A stretch of DNA of 64,000 nucleotides from Glandiceps talaboti (Eukaryota; Hemichordata; Enteropneusta; Spengelidae): positions 8,098,501 to 8,162,500 of the forward strand of contig NC_135566.1 in NCBI RefSeq assembly GCF_964340395.1. Direction: 5' to 3'. Position 1 is the stretch's first letter. Every line of letters begins with the position of its first letter. Shown here in pieces: positions 1 through 13,010 of this stretch. The translations under genes and the position numbers were made by a program. The notes beneath the pieces are model-generated. The model saw only the letters and a program-made list of their open reading frames with translations. It had not been told where the DNA came from and did no database searches.

Positions 1-200
1 CCATTTTATATAATGCATTTGACAAAATTCAGTGTATTAAGACATTATTGTCTTTTGTATGTGCCTTGCAGACTTAATATTTGTAAAATTAAAAAAAAAA
101 GGATTGATTGCTCTTCTTGCTAAAATTGACAAAATTTAGAAATACACAAAATGTATGTACAGCTCAGTTCAGTGTTGTAGAAAAGCAACTGTGTTCTGAA

Positions 201-395
201 TGTATGTATGTATGTATGTATGTATGTATGTATGTATGTATGTATGTATGTATGTATGTATGTATGTATGTATGTATGTATGTATGTATGTATGTATGTA
301 TGTATGTATGTATGTATGTATGTATGTATGTATGTATGTATGTATGTATGTATGTATGTATGTATGTATGTATGTATGTATGTATGTATGTATGT
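201..395 (+). repeat. (TGTA)n microsatellite, about 48 copies
   Basis: An almost uninterrupted TGTA/TATG tract of about 195 bases. It produces long spurious Met-Tyr-Val-Cys open frames because the 4-base unit reads as a 12-base codon cycle without stops. Confidence 0.99.
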
Positions 396-3300
396 GTTTT
401 GGCTCTAAATTTATTTTAGCTCAATTAGCTGAGACGTTTTTTTGCACCAAAATAAATCACTTTGATAAATAACTTTAGTTGGTAAATTCTGAGTTACTAC
501 AGGTAATATACAGTTGGGTGTAAATTAATGTATCAACTTACAAAATTGATATGTCTATAAATATGCTGTAGTCAAAATGTTTTCTTGCCAAATGAAACGA
601 AAGTGTAAATGTTGTCTTTCCGCCAACTTATTTGTGCCCTAAAATAGTAAGTCTACAGTATTGAGCAATGTAGGAATATAAAGTAGGTGTCAGTTTAATT
701 ATTTGCTAGTTCATTGGGAAGGTCAAATCTCTGAGGTCAAATCCCTGAGGTGATGAAGGTCAAGGTGTTTTGAAATAACAAATTCTGTAATTATCACGTA
801 CCTAATTTGTATTGCGGTCAGCTACATTATTGAATACTGTTGATAAATGTAATCTGACATTAGTCCGACCTTTGACCCTGGAAAATTATATAGTCTCAAC
901 CATATTGTTATTGAGGGCAGGGCGAATTAATCCATAAAAAGTGTGAACAGGGATTTGTGAAAATTTAGGAGATGTAATTTTAATAGCATGTAATAGCTAA
1001 TGTACTGCAGTAGTGCAGCTATAAAGTACAGTTTTATCGAAGGTATGTAGTATGAATATGCTATGTTTGAATTGTAATATTTAGTAAATAGCTAATGTGT
1101 TATCTATGGCCATTAATGTCAGTTCATCATCATAATGTACTCAGGGTCATAGGAAATAAGAAGGCAGTGTTCTCTCTCAAGACAAGGTGGTGCCCAATCC
1201 TGTGTGTTATTTCTTAGCACCCTTTCAGGAAAATGAAAACCATTCTCCAGTCAACTTAGTTCATCCAAAAAACCCCAAAAAAACGGTATTAGCTTCCAAA
1301 TATTCTATTGCTGGTTGTTACCTGGCAACAACAGAAGATGTTACTGGTTATTGATGGACCCTTCTGTGAAAAAGTTATGTGGAGAACATGGCTGTTAGTG
1401 TTTAGGGCAAGTCCATTGATTTTATTTTCTTTCCTTATACACTTGACTAGTTATATGACAAGACAAGTAGCTAATGTACATGCAGTAAGCTAAGCATACA
1501 GTCGCCTATCCCAATGTACATACAAAACAAAAGGCCATTGCACACTGCAAAAAAGGGAAATTGAGAATACAGCGCCCTCGCTCAAATTGGGGGTATCATC
1601 ACCTCATAGTACCGTTTCTTAAGAACTTTTGTCCCTTGGTATTCTGTAGAAGTGTAAATCCGGGATGTTTTTCATATTGTTCAGACATCGAGTAAAGCAG
1701 CAGTGCTCTATGATTAACCGAGTAACCTATACCATGTATACCCCCAAGGTACACATGCACAGACAGGAAGTAGAGCGCCACCATGGCAAATTTTGGTAAG
1801 GTCTATACCATACACATGTAGGACTTTTTAGCCCATGTATACAGGGTAAACTTTTGTAATTCACAAGCAGGACACTTAGCTCCAGTACCAGCGTAAACGT
1901 TTCCATATCACAGGCAGGACGTCTAGCCTACTGCATGTTCAGGAAATGGGGATATTTCTAGTAGTGGTTCAAATTGGTATGTTAAACAGAAGAAAAACTA
2001 CTTACCTGTTATTCAAGCTATAAATTTGTACAAGTAATGTTATATCAATATGCACTTAGTACATGTGTAGGTTTTTTTGTAATGATGTATCATATATTAT
2101 AGACCGTGATAAAAGTGTCTATACAGTGGACATACACAGAAAAGAGGTAAACATATCATGGATCTGTCACCAGTGCCATGGAGTCAGGAGTTCGTTGAGG
2201 GCAATCACTGTGTTCATGTCAAGAAAACCAGACAGGTCAGCTGGTGGTTGACATGGTAATGATGACTAAGTTGAGTCGTGTGGCCAGCATTTCCTCAACT
2301 TTCACTTCATCAAGGAAATGGTACAATCACTCGTGTCGTGCGTAAAGTACATTATTATTTTCCAAACTACATACCGTACAAGTTATTAGGGACAGGAATA
2401 GTTGTTAGTTTGATGGAATGTTGTTTAATCCATGGCTGTAAAGTGTTTTTATTCCCAACGTTTCAACCTAACATGAAGGATGGATGGTGTTCTTTATAGG
2501 GTGAACGCTAGCCCAACCCATCAGAAACATTTGTTAATTCTGGTGATGAACGAGACAAGGTTATGATATCACCTCAGTTACACTAGAGGCCTGGTTCAGA
2601 TTTGAATTAAATTTATGTGTGAAAAGCAGTTGTCTGGCAGAGGTGTTAAAAAGCTGACCCAGAATAAAAGAATAATCCTATTGATGCCACTGATAAGATA
2701 ACACTATTGCAAAAACCTGGGATTGAATCCCTGAACTTTAAATGATGAATCTAGTCAGTCTGCATATTTAAATTTCAGTTATAAAGTGTGAGAAATTTGA
2801 AATAACGAAGACATTTTCAATGTTACACTCGCTTTGAAATATATGAAATTTTCAATTTTTCAAATACTACATGAACTAAATAAGTGGATGATGATGTGAT
2901 CTCTCACTTAGAATTTAATGTTGAAATAAAGAGAATTGACATGTAGGAATTTCGGTATTACTAATGGTACAAAGTGTATAAAAAAAAACCTGTAAAACAC
3001 AAGGGAATTAAAAGTCCGACTTTTAAACAGACAAGATCAATTAGAGGATTTCCAAAACTGGAGGTTCTTTATTGAAAAAGACGTTTTAATCAGACAGATT
3101 AAAACGCAGTCAGTGAACAAATCATTTAAATTGTGTCAGTAGAGAGTGGACTATTGTAAAGTATAGCAGCTTGCATGCACGCATGTTGAGTGTACAGACT
3201 GGGGAAGTCGTGCATAGCACACATGGTTGAACATTCAATTTAGTTAATGGGCAATGCAACTATGGCATTTCAAACTCAAATATACAAATTGAATATTGAA

Positions 3301-3688
3301 TCAGTTGACCTTTTCTGCCAAGAAATAGATGTTATTTGGCTATTAAGTCAAGCAGGAGAGAATGTAAAAGTAACGATAAGCTGCAACAGGACAAAGGGAG
3401 AAAAGAATAACCGGGCCGAGTTGAGGAGTTTGTGTCAACCATTGCCACATCGTTTATTGTAAACAGTCCAATAAACTTAATTGCTAGAGATTTAGTCTAT
3501 TTTGATTGATGGAATAGGTAGGAATTTGTGTTTTGTTCATATCTTTATTGAGTCGTTATTTGCTCCCACTGCCCCCTTCTGAACATTTAAGTACCCATCA
3601 ATGAATTCGTTATTACTATTAGACTACAAATATTCATGCACTCATTCACATGGTAATTACTGTGAATTTTTTATTGACTGTTGAAGGT

Positions 3689-3810
3689 TAAGGAACCCGG
3701 TAAACGAAAGGGGGAAATATGATAAAGCTGACAGTTTCCTTGTATTTATTGTATACCGTAATTTGGGTAGGGAGCCCCAGGTATAAACTCAGATAGATTT
3801 TACCTGTTTA
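3689..3810 (+). repeat. dispersed repeat P, copy 1 (diverged)
   Basis: It begins near GGAACCCGGTAAACG and ends with AGATAGATTTTACCTG. It shares the same order of blocks as the copy in MED13 intron 20: GGAACCC-GGTAA, AAAGGGGGAAA, CAGTTTCC, GGTAATTT-like, then GTAGATTTTACC. Confidence 0.65.
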
Positions 3811-5524
3811 TTAGTTAATATTACTCTTAACAAACACTGAACTGGGTGTGTTTCAATGCATTAGAAATGAAATGAAGGTAAAAATTTCACTGATATTCAT
3901 ATATTTCTTACCATTATGAATGAAATGTGTTAGGAAAGTGGTGTGATGTTACTCTAAAATAACAAAAAATATCCAGTGTACAACAAGCGTGATATTAAAT
4001 AATGCAAAATGCATTCATCCGGTGAATTATATGTTTACAGTGTATTGATACCCAAGGTGATTTGTTATCTTTAGGTTGAATTGGGGAAAAGCCACCACCT
4101 GTCAACAGCCGATTAGATTTATCACAAGTCTTGCCGTATCTTTCATCTTTGTCATCACTTTTTGATACTTTTCAAAATTAATAGAGTTCAAATCGATGAA
4201 ATGAACATGAAACGCTATCAATTTAGTATATCCTTTCTGTTTTTGATGTTTTAGTCATCATTGTTAGCCTCCTGTATAATATTGTTTGATAAGGATTGAT
4301 AGATTTGTTACAGAAGTGCCCATAGTGTGTTTTTACTGTGTCAGGTACATTCTCATTTTGCTAGGAAAGGTCTGTTCGATTGAAATAACAAATTTAGAAG
4401 TAATCTGTCGTTTGATAAACTAATTGTGATGCCTACGGTAATTAGAATAGGTTTCTGTTCTCTTCTACTAACAGTAACGTGTGAAGAATTAGAAAAATGG
4501 ATGACGCAAGTTCAATGAAGTTATATACGCGGCGCCTGATATGTGTAATTTTGCAATGTGATATAATAATGTTTATTTTACACACAACTTACCGTTAACC
4601 AAGCGTTTAAATACTCTTTTGTACATTGGGCTGTGACTGTTTACTGACAATAAAATGTGTTGTTTGAAATAACATGAAGTTATATACTGTATGTACATGG
4701 CTTGGATGCCTTGTCAATTACCCAATGTATACAGTATTACTAAGTTGCTACCAGCTACTTCAGCAGTATATTTCTATCGGTATATGTGACGTTTTCTGAT
4801 GTTTACACAGTAATCTAGAGAGATGTATATGTTCATGCAGGTTATGCCATAGACTAGTCTAGTAGTTGGTGTGTACATTCCTTTGATCACTCATAAGTGG
4901 TTTAACAGTAGCGTCATCATCAAATCTTTCAGTACAGTTGTATGAAAATATTCGTAGCTCGGTGGCCAACCTCTCTCGTTGTAAACGAGCCATGGAAACG
5001 ACTATTGGGTGTCTTGAAATGAAGTATTGTCCAACACAAATACATTGACATACCGAAGCTTTTTTTGTCGCCTAGAAAGCAGTGGTGTGCGGATTTTTGG
5101 CTCATGCCTTTCCCTGACGACTGATATTTTGCTAGTGGCCATTTATAACATTAAACATTAGAATGACATTAAAATAACATAACATTACAATTTATTGCAT
5201 CGGTGTTCAACGCCTAATTGAATACGGTAATTATGTTTATGTCATATAGCAGAATCTTTCGCATTGGTTCTAATCATGTGGTCTTATTTAACATCTGTGG
5301 AAAAATTAAGAAGTCAATAAAAATTTGCACCTTTTTTCTGGCCAAATGGCTGCTAGTGAAATCCCAAGTGTGGTAGGGGAATGGTTGGAGCCAAAAACTC
5401 CCATACAACTGGGTTTGAAGCTAGATATTTTGGAGAGTATGAGAAAAATCCAACTAAGAAAATACAAAAGTTGAAAAAAACATAGGAAGAAGTACAGATG
5501 TTGAAATACTTAATAAAATGGTTA

Positions 5525-5886
5525 GGCCAAAAAAAATTATATCTGGTTCTGGTCAGCACGCGCGCGCCCTGCCCTGCATCCCTCCCGATAATTTTTGCAT
5601 TCCCGTTCCTTATTTATTCCTGATATCAGGAGAACAAGCAGCTGAAATCTACCCTACATGCCAAGACTGCTTAAATACAAAGCCTAAACTGCTTCGAAGA
5701 AAAAGGAAGTTTTTCAAGAGAGAATTGTGATAGAACAGAGTATGTAAAGTGTCAAAAAAATGTGTATTTACTAATTAGCAAAAAAAAAAAAAAAAAAAAA
5801 AAAATTAGGAAAAAAAAAAATTTGCGTCGTCGCACCACTTTAGAAAGTTTACCCTGACCAGAACCAGATAAAAATTTTTTTTGGCC
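5525..5886. mobile_element. Harbinger-like MITE with TTA target duplication
   Basis: Terminal inverted repeats of about 32 bases start GGCCAAAAAAAATT and continue ATCTGGTTCTGGTCAG on both ends (5525-5555 and 5855-5886), differing only by a short indel. TTA lies directly outside both ends (5522-5524 and 5887-5889), the 3-bp target duplication typical of PIF/Harbinger. The 362-base interior has a CG-rich start and a poly-A run and no transposase, so it is non-autonomous. Confidence 0.85.
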
Positions 5887-7106
5887 TTACTTTGTAACTA
5901 TCTACGGTAACTCTTTCCCTGTCTCTACAAATTTGGAATGGATTTTGTATAAATGATAACAAAGCGGTTGAGCTTGCGGCAAATTACTGAAATGTCACAT
6001 CTTTCACCAATATAAATATCACCATAAACTTTAATGTCATCTCTGCTTCCAAATAACGACAGTGTTATAGATTACATCAAGTATCGGTTTATCAAAGTAT
6101 TGGAGTGCAGCAATACTGCTTCCCTGCATTCTTGAATTTCCATCTACTTTATCATGTTTTCATTCCCAGGTTTTTTATCAGTGTCATTTCCATTTTTTCC
6201 GAAAGTCTGGCTGCTTATTCTCATCGCATCATATTGAATGAATAAAACCAGTAAAGTAAGACATTTTCATTAATCCTTGTGTTACCAGTATACTGATACC
6301 TAACAACTGGTGACAGGGCAACATTTACTCATTAAAAAAAAAAATGCCCTTTGGAGTTTTCAATTGAGTGAATTTTTCCTGGATTTTAGTCAAAGAAACA
6401 AAGTCACTCCTTTCACCATACAATTGTTTCTACTGAATTTATTTCAGAAAATAAAAGTTTTTAAATGTTATTTTATAAATACTTATTTGATTCTACAAAT
6501 TATATTTGATAAAATTGTAGGAAAAAGATTTGAAAACACGTCAAGCACTGAATACTGTAAACTTGGAAATTTTCACGAAAGACTTATTTTTGTAAATTTC
6601 GCTGGAAAACAAAAACGCAAAAATAAGTACAGTAGGGACTAGAATGCCTTCTTGCACATGAACACGATATACCAGTCTGGTAATTATAGGAAATTTAGTC
6701 TTTGAGATCTTGTTGAAGACTGTAAAATTGCAAAATTTTGTAGTAGTGAAAATATCTAGGTGTACAGTATTCAATTCATAATATTATTGTAAAATGCATG
6801 AAAACACAAATAGTCTGAAAATTACTTCTCAGCGAATTTCCAGCAAAATGGCAGTGCAACAACCAGATTGATATCCGCGATATTTTGATGGTCTTTTTTT
6901 TTCTTCTTCAAAATACAGAGTGCATGCTTACTAGTATGGATTGATTACTCAGCATATTTCCAGCCAAACTGCCATGGTATAACCCAAATTGGCGTTTTTT
7001 ATCACTCAAATCAAGTAACACCATAGTATTATACAAAGAATGACACATGGATAATAAGTTTCATTTTGAAGATTGAAACTGGGTCTTAGCTATCACCTTG
7101 TGACTA

Positions 7107-7131
7107 TGGGGTGGGGTGGGGTGGGGTGGAA
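7107..7131 (+). repeat. GGGGT tandem run (G-quadruplex-capable)
   Basis: Four or more GGGGT units in a row meet the four-G-run rule for quadruplex formation on the + strand. Confidence 0.7.
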
Positions 7132-8040
7132 TCAGGCGTGTTGGCCTGTTCTGCCCTGAAACCTATGATTATCAAAGTTGTGATCAATCCCAAGTCTTAC
7201 TGTGAAAATATCCTACGGAGATGACCACCTAATGTGAGCGTTTAAGTGCACTGTTTCAGTTTTGTAGGTTTCGTGCCCCTATTATATTTATTATTACAAC
7301 AACATTAGGTGGCTAGTTGTAGGAGGGCAGCACCAGGCCTAGGAACTACAGTGTTGGAGTCCTGGTATTTATCTTCATTCTCTGCTCTCTGCCTAATTGG
7401 ACGAACTTTGATTGCCAGAAAGACAATACATTTGTCACATCAGTTGGTTTCAAAGGTCGTTGAATGTGTAAAAGTAGCCACCTTTGTGTGGGCAAGGTCA
7501 TTGAACTGATGAGGTACACGCTCTGAAACCTTTGAACTCCAGTCATTTGCATAATTGGTGACAGTTATTTAAATACCTGGTGAACCAAGAGAAGTCTTGT
7601 CATTTCAAGTCTGGGCAGTGCTTTTACGTGTTTTATGATAAATTGTTACATTTCAAGTCATTAGACTTCTCTTCAAACACAGTTGAAAGGGAGAAATTAG
7701 ATGATAAAGAGAGAGAGAGAGTACAGTACGTCACTGCGAATTGATAGAATCATTTGATAAAGTGATGCAGTATTGCTAAGTTATTACTATTGTAGTTTCT
7801 TAGTGTGGGTGTAGGAGATTTTGTACAGTGACATATACCATGCTGTGATTAGAACAATAAATGGCTTAAAAGGTGATGTCAGCATCACCTCACAGAAATG
7901 ATTGAAAGTCCATATCGGCTTTCATGCAGTGATATCTACATGTATCCTGCAAGCAAAACAATTATGTTCATAGTACTATAGAAAAATGGCTATAGATGAG
8001 GAGGATACCTCTGGCAGTGCTCTCCCCTACAGTGTACAAT

Positions 8041-8325
8041 AATTTTGCATGGAATCCCAGTAAAATTGACTGGAGAACTCAACTAGATTTTACCTACTTA
8101 CTGCCCATAACAAATACTGGAAGAGGGAACCCTTGTAGAAAAAAGCTGAGGAACTCAGGTAGACTGTACCTACATACCACCAACACCCTCAATGACAACA
8201 CTTGTAGGGGAAACCCCGGTAAAATGACTGGGGAACTCACAGACAGGTAGATTTTACCTATACTTACCACCCTTTACAAAACACTGGTAGGGAATGCTGG
8301 TGGATTTTACCTACTTGCCACCATT
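8041..8325 (+). repeat. dispersed repeat P, tandem cluster
   Basis: Three or four diverged units carry the pattern TAAAATGACTGGGGAACTC then GGTAGATTTTACCTA and TTACCACC, spaced about 75 bases. Same core as the single copies elsewhere. Confidence 0.75.
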
Positions 8326-8400
8326 AACGATAGTACTTATACAATGTACATAGTCCTCATCAGTACATGCAGTGACTGATTGATTGTTTGTCGGCAGCCA

Positions 8401-8760
8401 TACAATACTAGAATTGAAAACATGTTTTTCAGCCATACTAGAATTGAAGGCTTGTTTTTCAGCCATACTAGAATTGAAGGCTTGTTTTTCAGCCATACTA
8501 GAATTGAAGGCTTGTTTTTCAGCCATACTACAATTGAAGACATGTTATTCAGCCATACTAGAATTGAAGGCTTGTTTTTTAGCCATACTAGAATTGAAGG
8601 CTTGTTTTTCAGCCATACTAGAATTGAAGGCTTGTTTTTCAGCCATACTAGAATTGAAGGCTTGTTTTTTAGCCATACTAGAATTGAAGGCTTGTTTTTC
8701 AACCATACTAGAATTGAAGACATGTTTTTCAACCACACTAGAATTGAAGGCTTGTTTTTC
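8401..8760 (+). repeat. 30-bp minisatellite, 12 units
   Basis: Twelve exact 30-base units with core CCATACTAGAATTGAAGG. Two unit types occur, ending GGCTTG or GACATG/AACATG; the CATG type is at units 1, 5 and 11. Because 30 is a multiple of three, frames stay open on both strands (for example HTRIEGLFFS repeats), but there is no sign of a gene. Confidence 0.97.
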
Positions 8761-9149
8761 AGACGGGAAGTACATAACAGGTAGATGATTGTACAGATTC
8801 AATGATTGATGAGTATTGCAACTATAAAGCTGTTAGTATTCATATGTTGTGGGTGACCTCCTGACGCAGTCCAATCTCCTTAATTCTGAAAGTAGATAGA
8901 TTCAACTTGCCAGATATGAATTTAATTTGATCAGCTTTGGATTGGATTAGGAATGATGTGTCCAATCACATTCTTGTAGGTACGTGTATGTTTTACACAC
9001 TTTTTTATCACTACAACATTAATTGGTTAGGTGAAGTGGGACTCCTGCATTGTTTTTCTGTGAAGGTTTGTGAATCCTGAAGACTTTAGAGTTCGAGAAG
9101 AAAATGAGGTAAACCTCCTTAGATATCTGTACCTTGTACTGTGTAATTT

Positions 9150-9225
9150 TGCTGGGAACTCCTGGTAAATTACCTGCAGAAATCGGTAGATCTTACCTAC
9201 CTGCCAGTTCACCATCAAAAACACT
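9150..9225 (+). repeat. dispersed repeat P, short copy
   Basis: GGGAACTCCTGGTAAATTACC followed by GGTAGATCTTACCTACCTGCC matches the terminal core of the family. Confidence 0.6.
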
Positions 9226-9540
9226 TCCTGAAATGGGATACTCAAATAACTGTCCACCCCATTGCAGATGATATGAGCCTGGTTTAAGCTAGCAATTCTT
9301 CTCCTAAACTCAACACTAATCCTAAACTAAAATTTCCTACCCAGAAAAACTGATGTGTATCTTTTGTACAGTTGGCTCATTATTCTATATTCCTGCCAAG
9401 AAGGCAAATCATGTTCATGCTAGGGACGCCAATCATTTTCCTATCCCTAACATAACCTTTACCCAAACCCCTAGCTTGAATACAAATGTGTGTATATTGT
9501 ATAGCCTTTCCACTCTGTTTATTTTCAGAAAGCTATGTTG

Positions 9541-9858
9541 TTATAGCTAAAATGATGTAGGCTTGGTGTTTCATGGATGGGACATTACGTTTTTGACACA
9601 AATATAGATGTATTTCGACTCTAGACTAACAATAACAGAGAGACACAGTAACATAGAGGATCCTTTGCTTAATATCACATTGAACACTAATAAGCATTTC
9701 TAACTGTTAGAATTGACATTTAAATTCTACATCCCCACTGTGCATGGCACCTATGTAATTGTTTCTTTTGCATTAGTAGTTGTTTGAGGGTGTGCATAAA
9801 ATGCCGATGTTGCATTCATGAGTGAAAAAACACCAAGCCTACATCATTTTAGCTGTAA
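9541..9858. mobile_element. MITE with perfect 27-bp terminal inverted repeats
   Basis: The left end from 9545 reads AGCTAAAATGATGTAGGCTT and continues GGTGTTT; the right end up to 9854 is its exact reverse complement. With one mismatch the repeats extend four bases further out. The element is about 318 bases, has no coding capacity, and I could not assign it to a superfamily. Confidence 0.88.
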
Positions 9859-10025
9859 GTAGTCTGCTACGAGTTGTTGCTGATTTTGAGGGCTATGAGA
9901 AGTAACCTCTTATAGCTGTAGTGCCTGCTATAGGGTGCTGTAATCAAGCTGACTAGTTCTCTCTCAAATCACTCCAAGTCATTGTATGAGAGTGGTACAA
10001 GCAGCTCATTATAAAGCCTTGAGCT

Positions 10026-10158
10026 GTTCCTTCTGTGATAAAAGATAAGGGAAATCATATAATAATTTGTACAAAGTCGCTAAAGTAATATAGTTCATAG
10101 CAAAACAAATGTTTCAAGTCTTGTAATATTGATGATTTTATCACAGAGTAGAACGAAC
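10026..10158. repeat. short inverted repeat (possible MITE remnant)
   Basis: CTGTGATAAAAGAT near 10030 and TTTTATCACAG near 10140 are complementary, with further partial pairing outward (GTTC/GAAC). The arms are short and interrupted. Confidence 0.45.
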
Positions 10159-11175
10159 TTATCACACACGCAAACTCCAAGAACGCAACCGTACATTCCT
10201 AAATCATTTCATAAGTGAGGTAGTTCATGTAATTTGTGTAACTTACACACAGCTTCAATTTAAGTCCGATGACATCAATCTTAGATCATACATCTTAACA
10301 TTTCGACCCTATAGACCTCCCGTAGGTTTCAAATCAAAGTGAGACGTCCCACTTCACTCTGATAAATTCTGTTTAGTGCACACATTCTGATTGTGCCGTT
10401 CAATAAGATGGATGTCATCTGGTTCTACCCTGGATATTTACATAAACCATTCCATTTTGCTTATGGCAATGACTTGTCTATTTCACAGAAACAAATTGGA
10501 ATAAATTAGAATCTTTACTTCTCTGGAGTGATAGCAACTCCTCTGAAAAGGATGTAAATGTTTATTCTAGAAGTGATAAAGACATAAAATAATCAAAGAT
10601 GGTTGTAGGAATTGATGTTTGCCTTTCTGTTCATCTTGATGTTTTTGCTAATGAGTGAACTGGATAAGAATGGGATAAATCTGATAAAACTTGCATAGAT
10701 TTCAAAAAATGTTGAGTGAAATTTTCATCTAATTGAAACTCCGTAGTCACTCTGGTTTGGTAGTACTGTACTTTGACTTTTTGTAAATCAAGTCAGTTCA
10801 ATAAAGTCAAAGGTTCAAACTCTAGAAGCGTCATCATACCCCATACTTCTAATTCAATATTACATTCCACGGATGCATTATTTATATTGCCTGCGTTATT
10901 ACATTTGATCCTATTAGTATGCCATTTCCTTACCTGTCAGCCAAAAGGACAAACTTCAGGAAGTACCTGAAACATTAGTACGTCAGTATTGCAAACTATA
11001 GCTGTCATTGATATTTGGCATATGTTTGTCCTCTGTATTCACTTACTTGACACCTTTGAGACTTTTCTGAAATATCCGTTGTGTTTTACTAATGTGTTTC
11101 ACACACAAACATACCACTGACAAGCTATTTACCTTGTTTGGTTACGTTGTCATTACGCTTTAACACCAATTTCAA

Positions 11176-11199
11176 CCCCCCCCCCCCCCCCCCCCCCCC
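11176..11199 (+). repeat. poly-C tract (24 bases)
   Basis: An uninterrupted run of C; length may be inaccurate in the assembly. Confidence 0.9.
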
Positions 11200-11384
11200 A
11201 TGCTAGTTCATACAATCTCAAAGCGGTAAGTCAGTATGTATCAACATTTATTTTAGAAATTACAATTTTGTGATACCCTAGCATTTTTACCTGTAATTAA
11301 AACTAACATCTGTACATTTTTTCAGTGATAATTCAGTCCCTATGGCATCAACATACATACATACATATCTTTTACTTATAGTAA

Positions 11385-11645
11385 AAACACGGTCAAATTT
11401 GCATTTTTGTTTGAAAATTTCAGTAAAAACAAAATTGTAAATTCTATATGCATTTTCAAGAGGAAATTTTAGAAAACGTACAATTGTAAATTCCATTTGC
11501 ATTTTCATTGGAAAAATTTCAGTTAAAACATAGAATTACAAATTCCATTTGTATTTGCATAGGGAAAATTCAGTTAAACCATATATTTCTAAATTTCATT
11601 TGCATTTTCATAGGGAAAATTCAGCAACAACATACGCATTTTCAT
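11385..11645 (+). repeat. diverged tandem repeat containing four octamer motifs
   Basis: Units of about 45-70 bases share AAATTCCATTTGCATTTTCA and GGGAAAATTCAGTTAAA. ATTTGCAT (the POU/Oct octamer in reverse orientation) occurs perfectly at 11397, 11495, 11553 and 11598. Confidence 0.75.
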
Positions 11646-12422
11646 GGGATAAAAAAAATTTTGCAGGTAGAAAATGTAGGCTTTGATAATGATGTGTAAG
11701 GTATATGATATCCTATTATGATTGGTTTTGATCCGAGGAATATTTGATATCATCTGATGCCTGTCATACATAATTTATTTCCTTTTCCTACCTCTGATCC
11801 TTGCTAGTGTTCTGGAGACATCTGCAAGGTATTAATACTTGTGAGAGTACGTTAATACGATTGGAAAAAAATTACAATTCTGTCTTGATTTCACATAGTT
11901 TTAAGACATCAAGAACATGTTTAATATTTGTAAAAAGGGAAATAAGTGCATGAATATTTCCAAAATTTGTTGACAAATTATTTTAAGAAATGATGGAAAA
12001 TGTAATTATTTAATTTTCATCATTTGTGCACTGTTGAAGTTATTTAATTTTTGTTATTTGTGCACTGCTGAAGTTATTTGATATTTTATCATTTATAATG
12101 AGATCAGGCTAGGACTTGAGGTAAAAGGATTGTTAGATCAGAGATTGTGATTAATTGTTTGTTAGCACATAGTTTGTCAGTAGTTATCTCTTGTAAAAAG
12201 CAGAAGTGATATTTGAGTGGTGATGGCATTGTGTAACTGTGTATACCTAGGTGGCGTATAGCAGTGGTACCCGTCAATCTTGTCGTTCCACATCATTTGT
12301 CAGTTGACGTAATGAGGCAGAAAGATGAACCCCTATGATTGTTGGAATCGCTTGACGTTTGTACAACCGAGTTGATGGATTGGACATTGTAGGCTTCAAC
12401 TCTGTACTGCACTTACTGTATA

Positions 12423-12560
12423 ATCACCTGTGCCCTCAAATAAAGGACCACTTTTTTGTTGTGGGCCAAAAAAATAAGTTTTCTTATACTTATCAGCTGT
12501 GTGTGCCTTTAAAGAAAGGACGACATTTTATTGCAGGCCAAAAAATAAGTTTTATTGCTA
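12423..12560 (+). repeat. two-copy tandem duplication of about 70 bases
   Basis: Both copies contain a CTGTG start, AAAGGAC and GGCCAAAAAATAAGTTTT in the same order. Confidence 0.6.
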
Positions 12561-12719
12561 GTTACCACATAGGGATAAAGGGAGTCTGGATACTAACCCA
12601 AAGACTTGGCTATTAGGGTTGACAAAATGTCATCTTGTGGTCGTGAAAATGTCAAGTCTCTGGGTGAAACTTAAACTGATATATGAGGAAATTGCTGTAT
12701 TTTAGTAGAGCATCAAACT

Positions 12720-13010
12720 GACATACCCGGTAGAGGGCTCTCTAATTACTGCATAGCAAGGATAGGGGATCAGGAGAGATCTGAGTTTGGTGCCTAACAA
12801 GAAATTGCCGCTCATCAATACTGCATTACATTTGGTTTAGACAACATACTAGACATTACAAATTACATAGTAAGGTATAGAGGAAAACCAAATTTTGGCA
12901 CATCACAAGAAATTGCTGTTGGCAGCATATGACATTTGACTTAGAGAAGTTTGCATACTCATTACCACATTGTAAGAGATAGGGCAACACCAAATTTTGA
13001 TTCATTTAAA
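12720..13010 (+). repeat. diverged tandem repeat, about 115-bp unit, with reverse copies elsewhere
   Basis: Three partial units carry AGATAGGGNAACACCAAATTTTG followed by ACAAGAAATTGC. Reverse-complement copies of the same core occur at 18262-18340 and 21355-21418. Confidence 0.65.

Noticed and set aside
108-472. Open frames of repeated Met-Tyr-Val-Cys
   Set aside because: Pure product of the (TGTA)n microsatellite; all three frames behave alike.
6310-6642. 110-residue + frame
   Set aside because: Phe/Lys/Ile-rich translation of AT-rich sequence with no recognisable domain.
8311-8802. Repetitive proteins from the 30-bp array (both strands), and a CRISPR-like look
   Set aside because: Units are directly adjacent with no spacers, so it is not a CRISPR array. 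Frames are open only because the unit is 30 bases.
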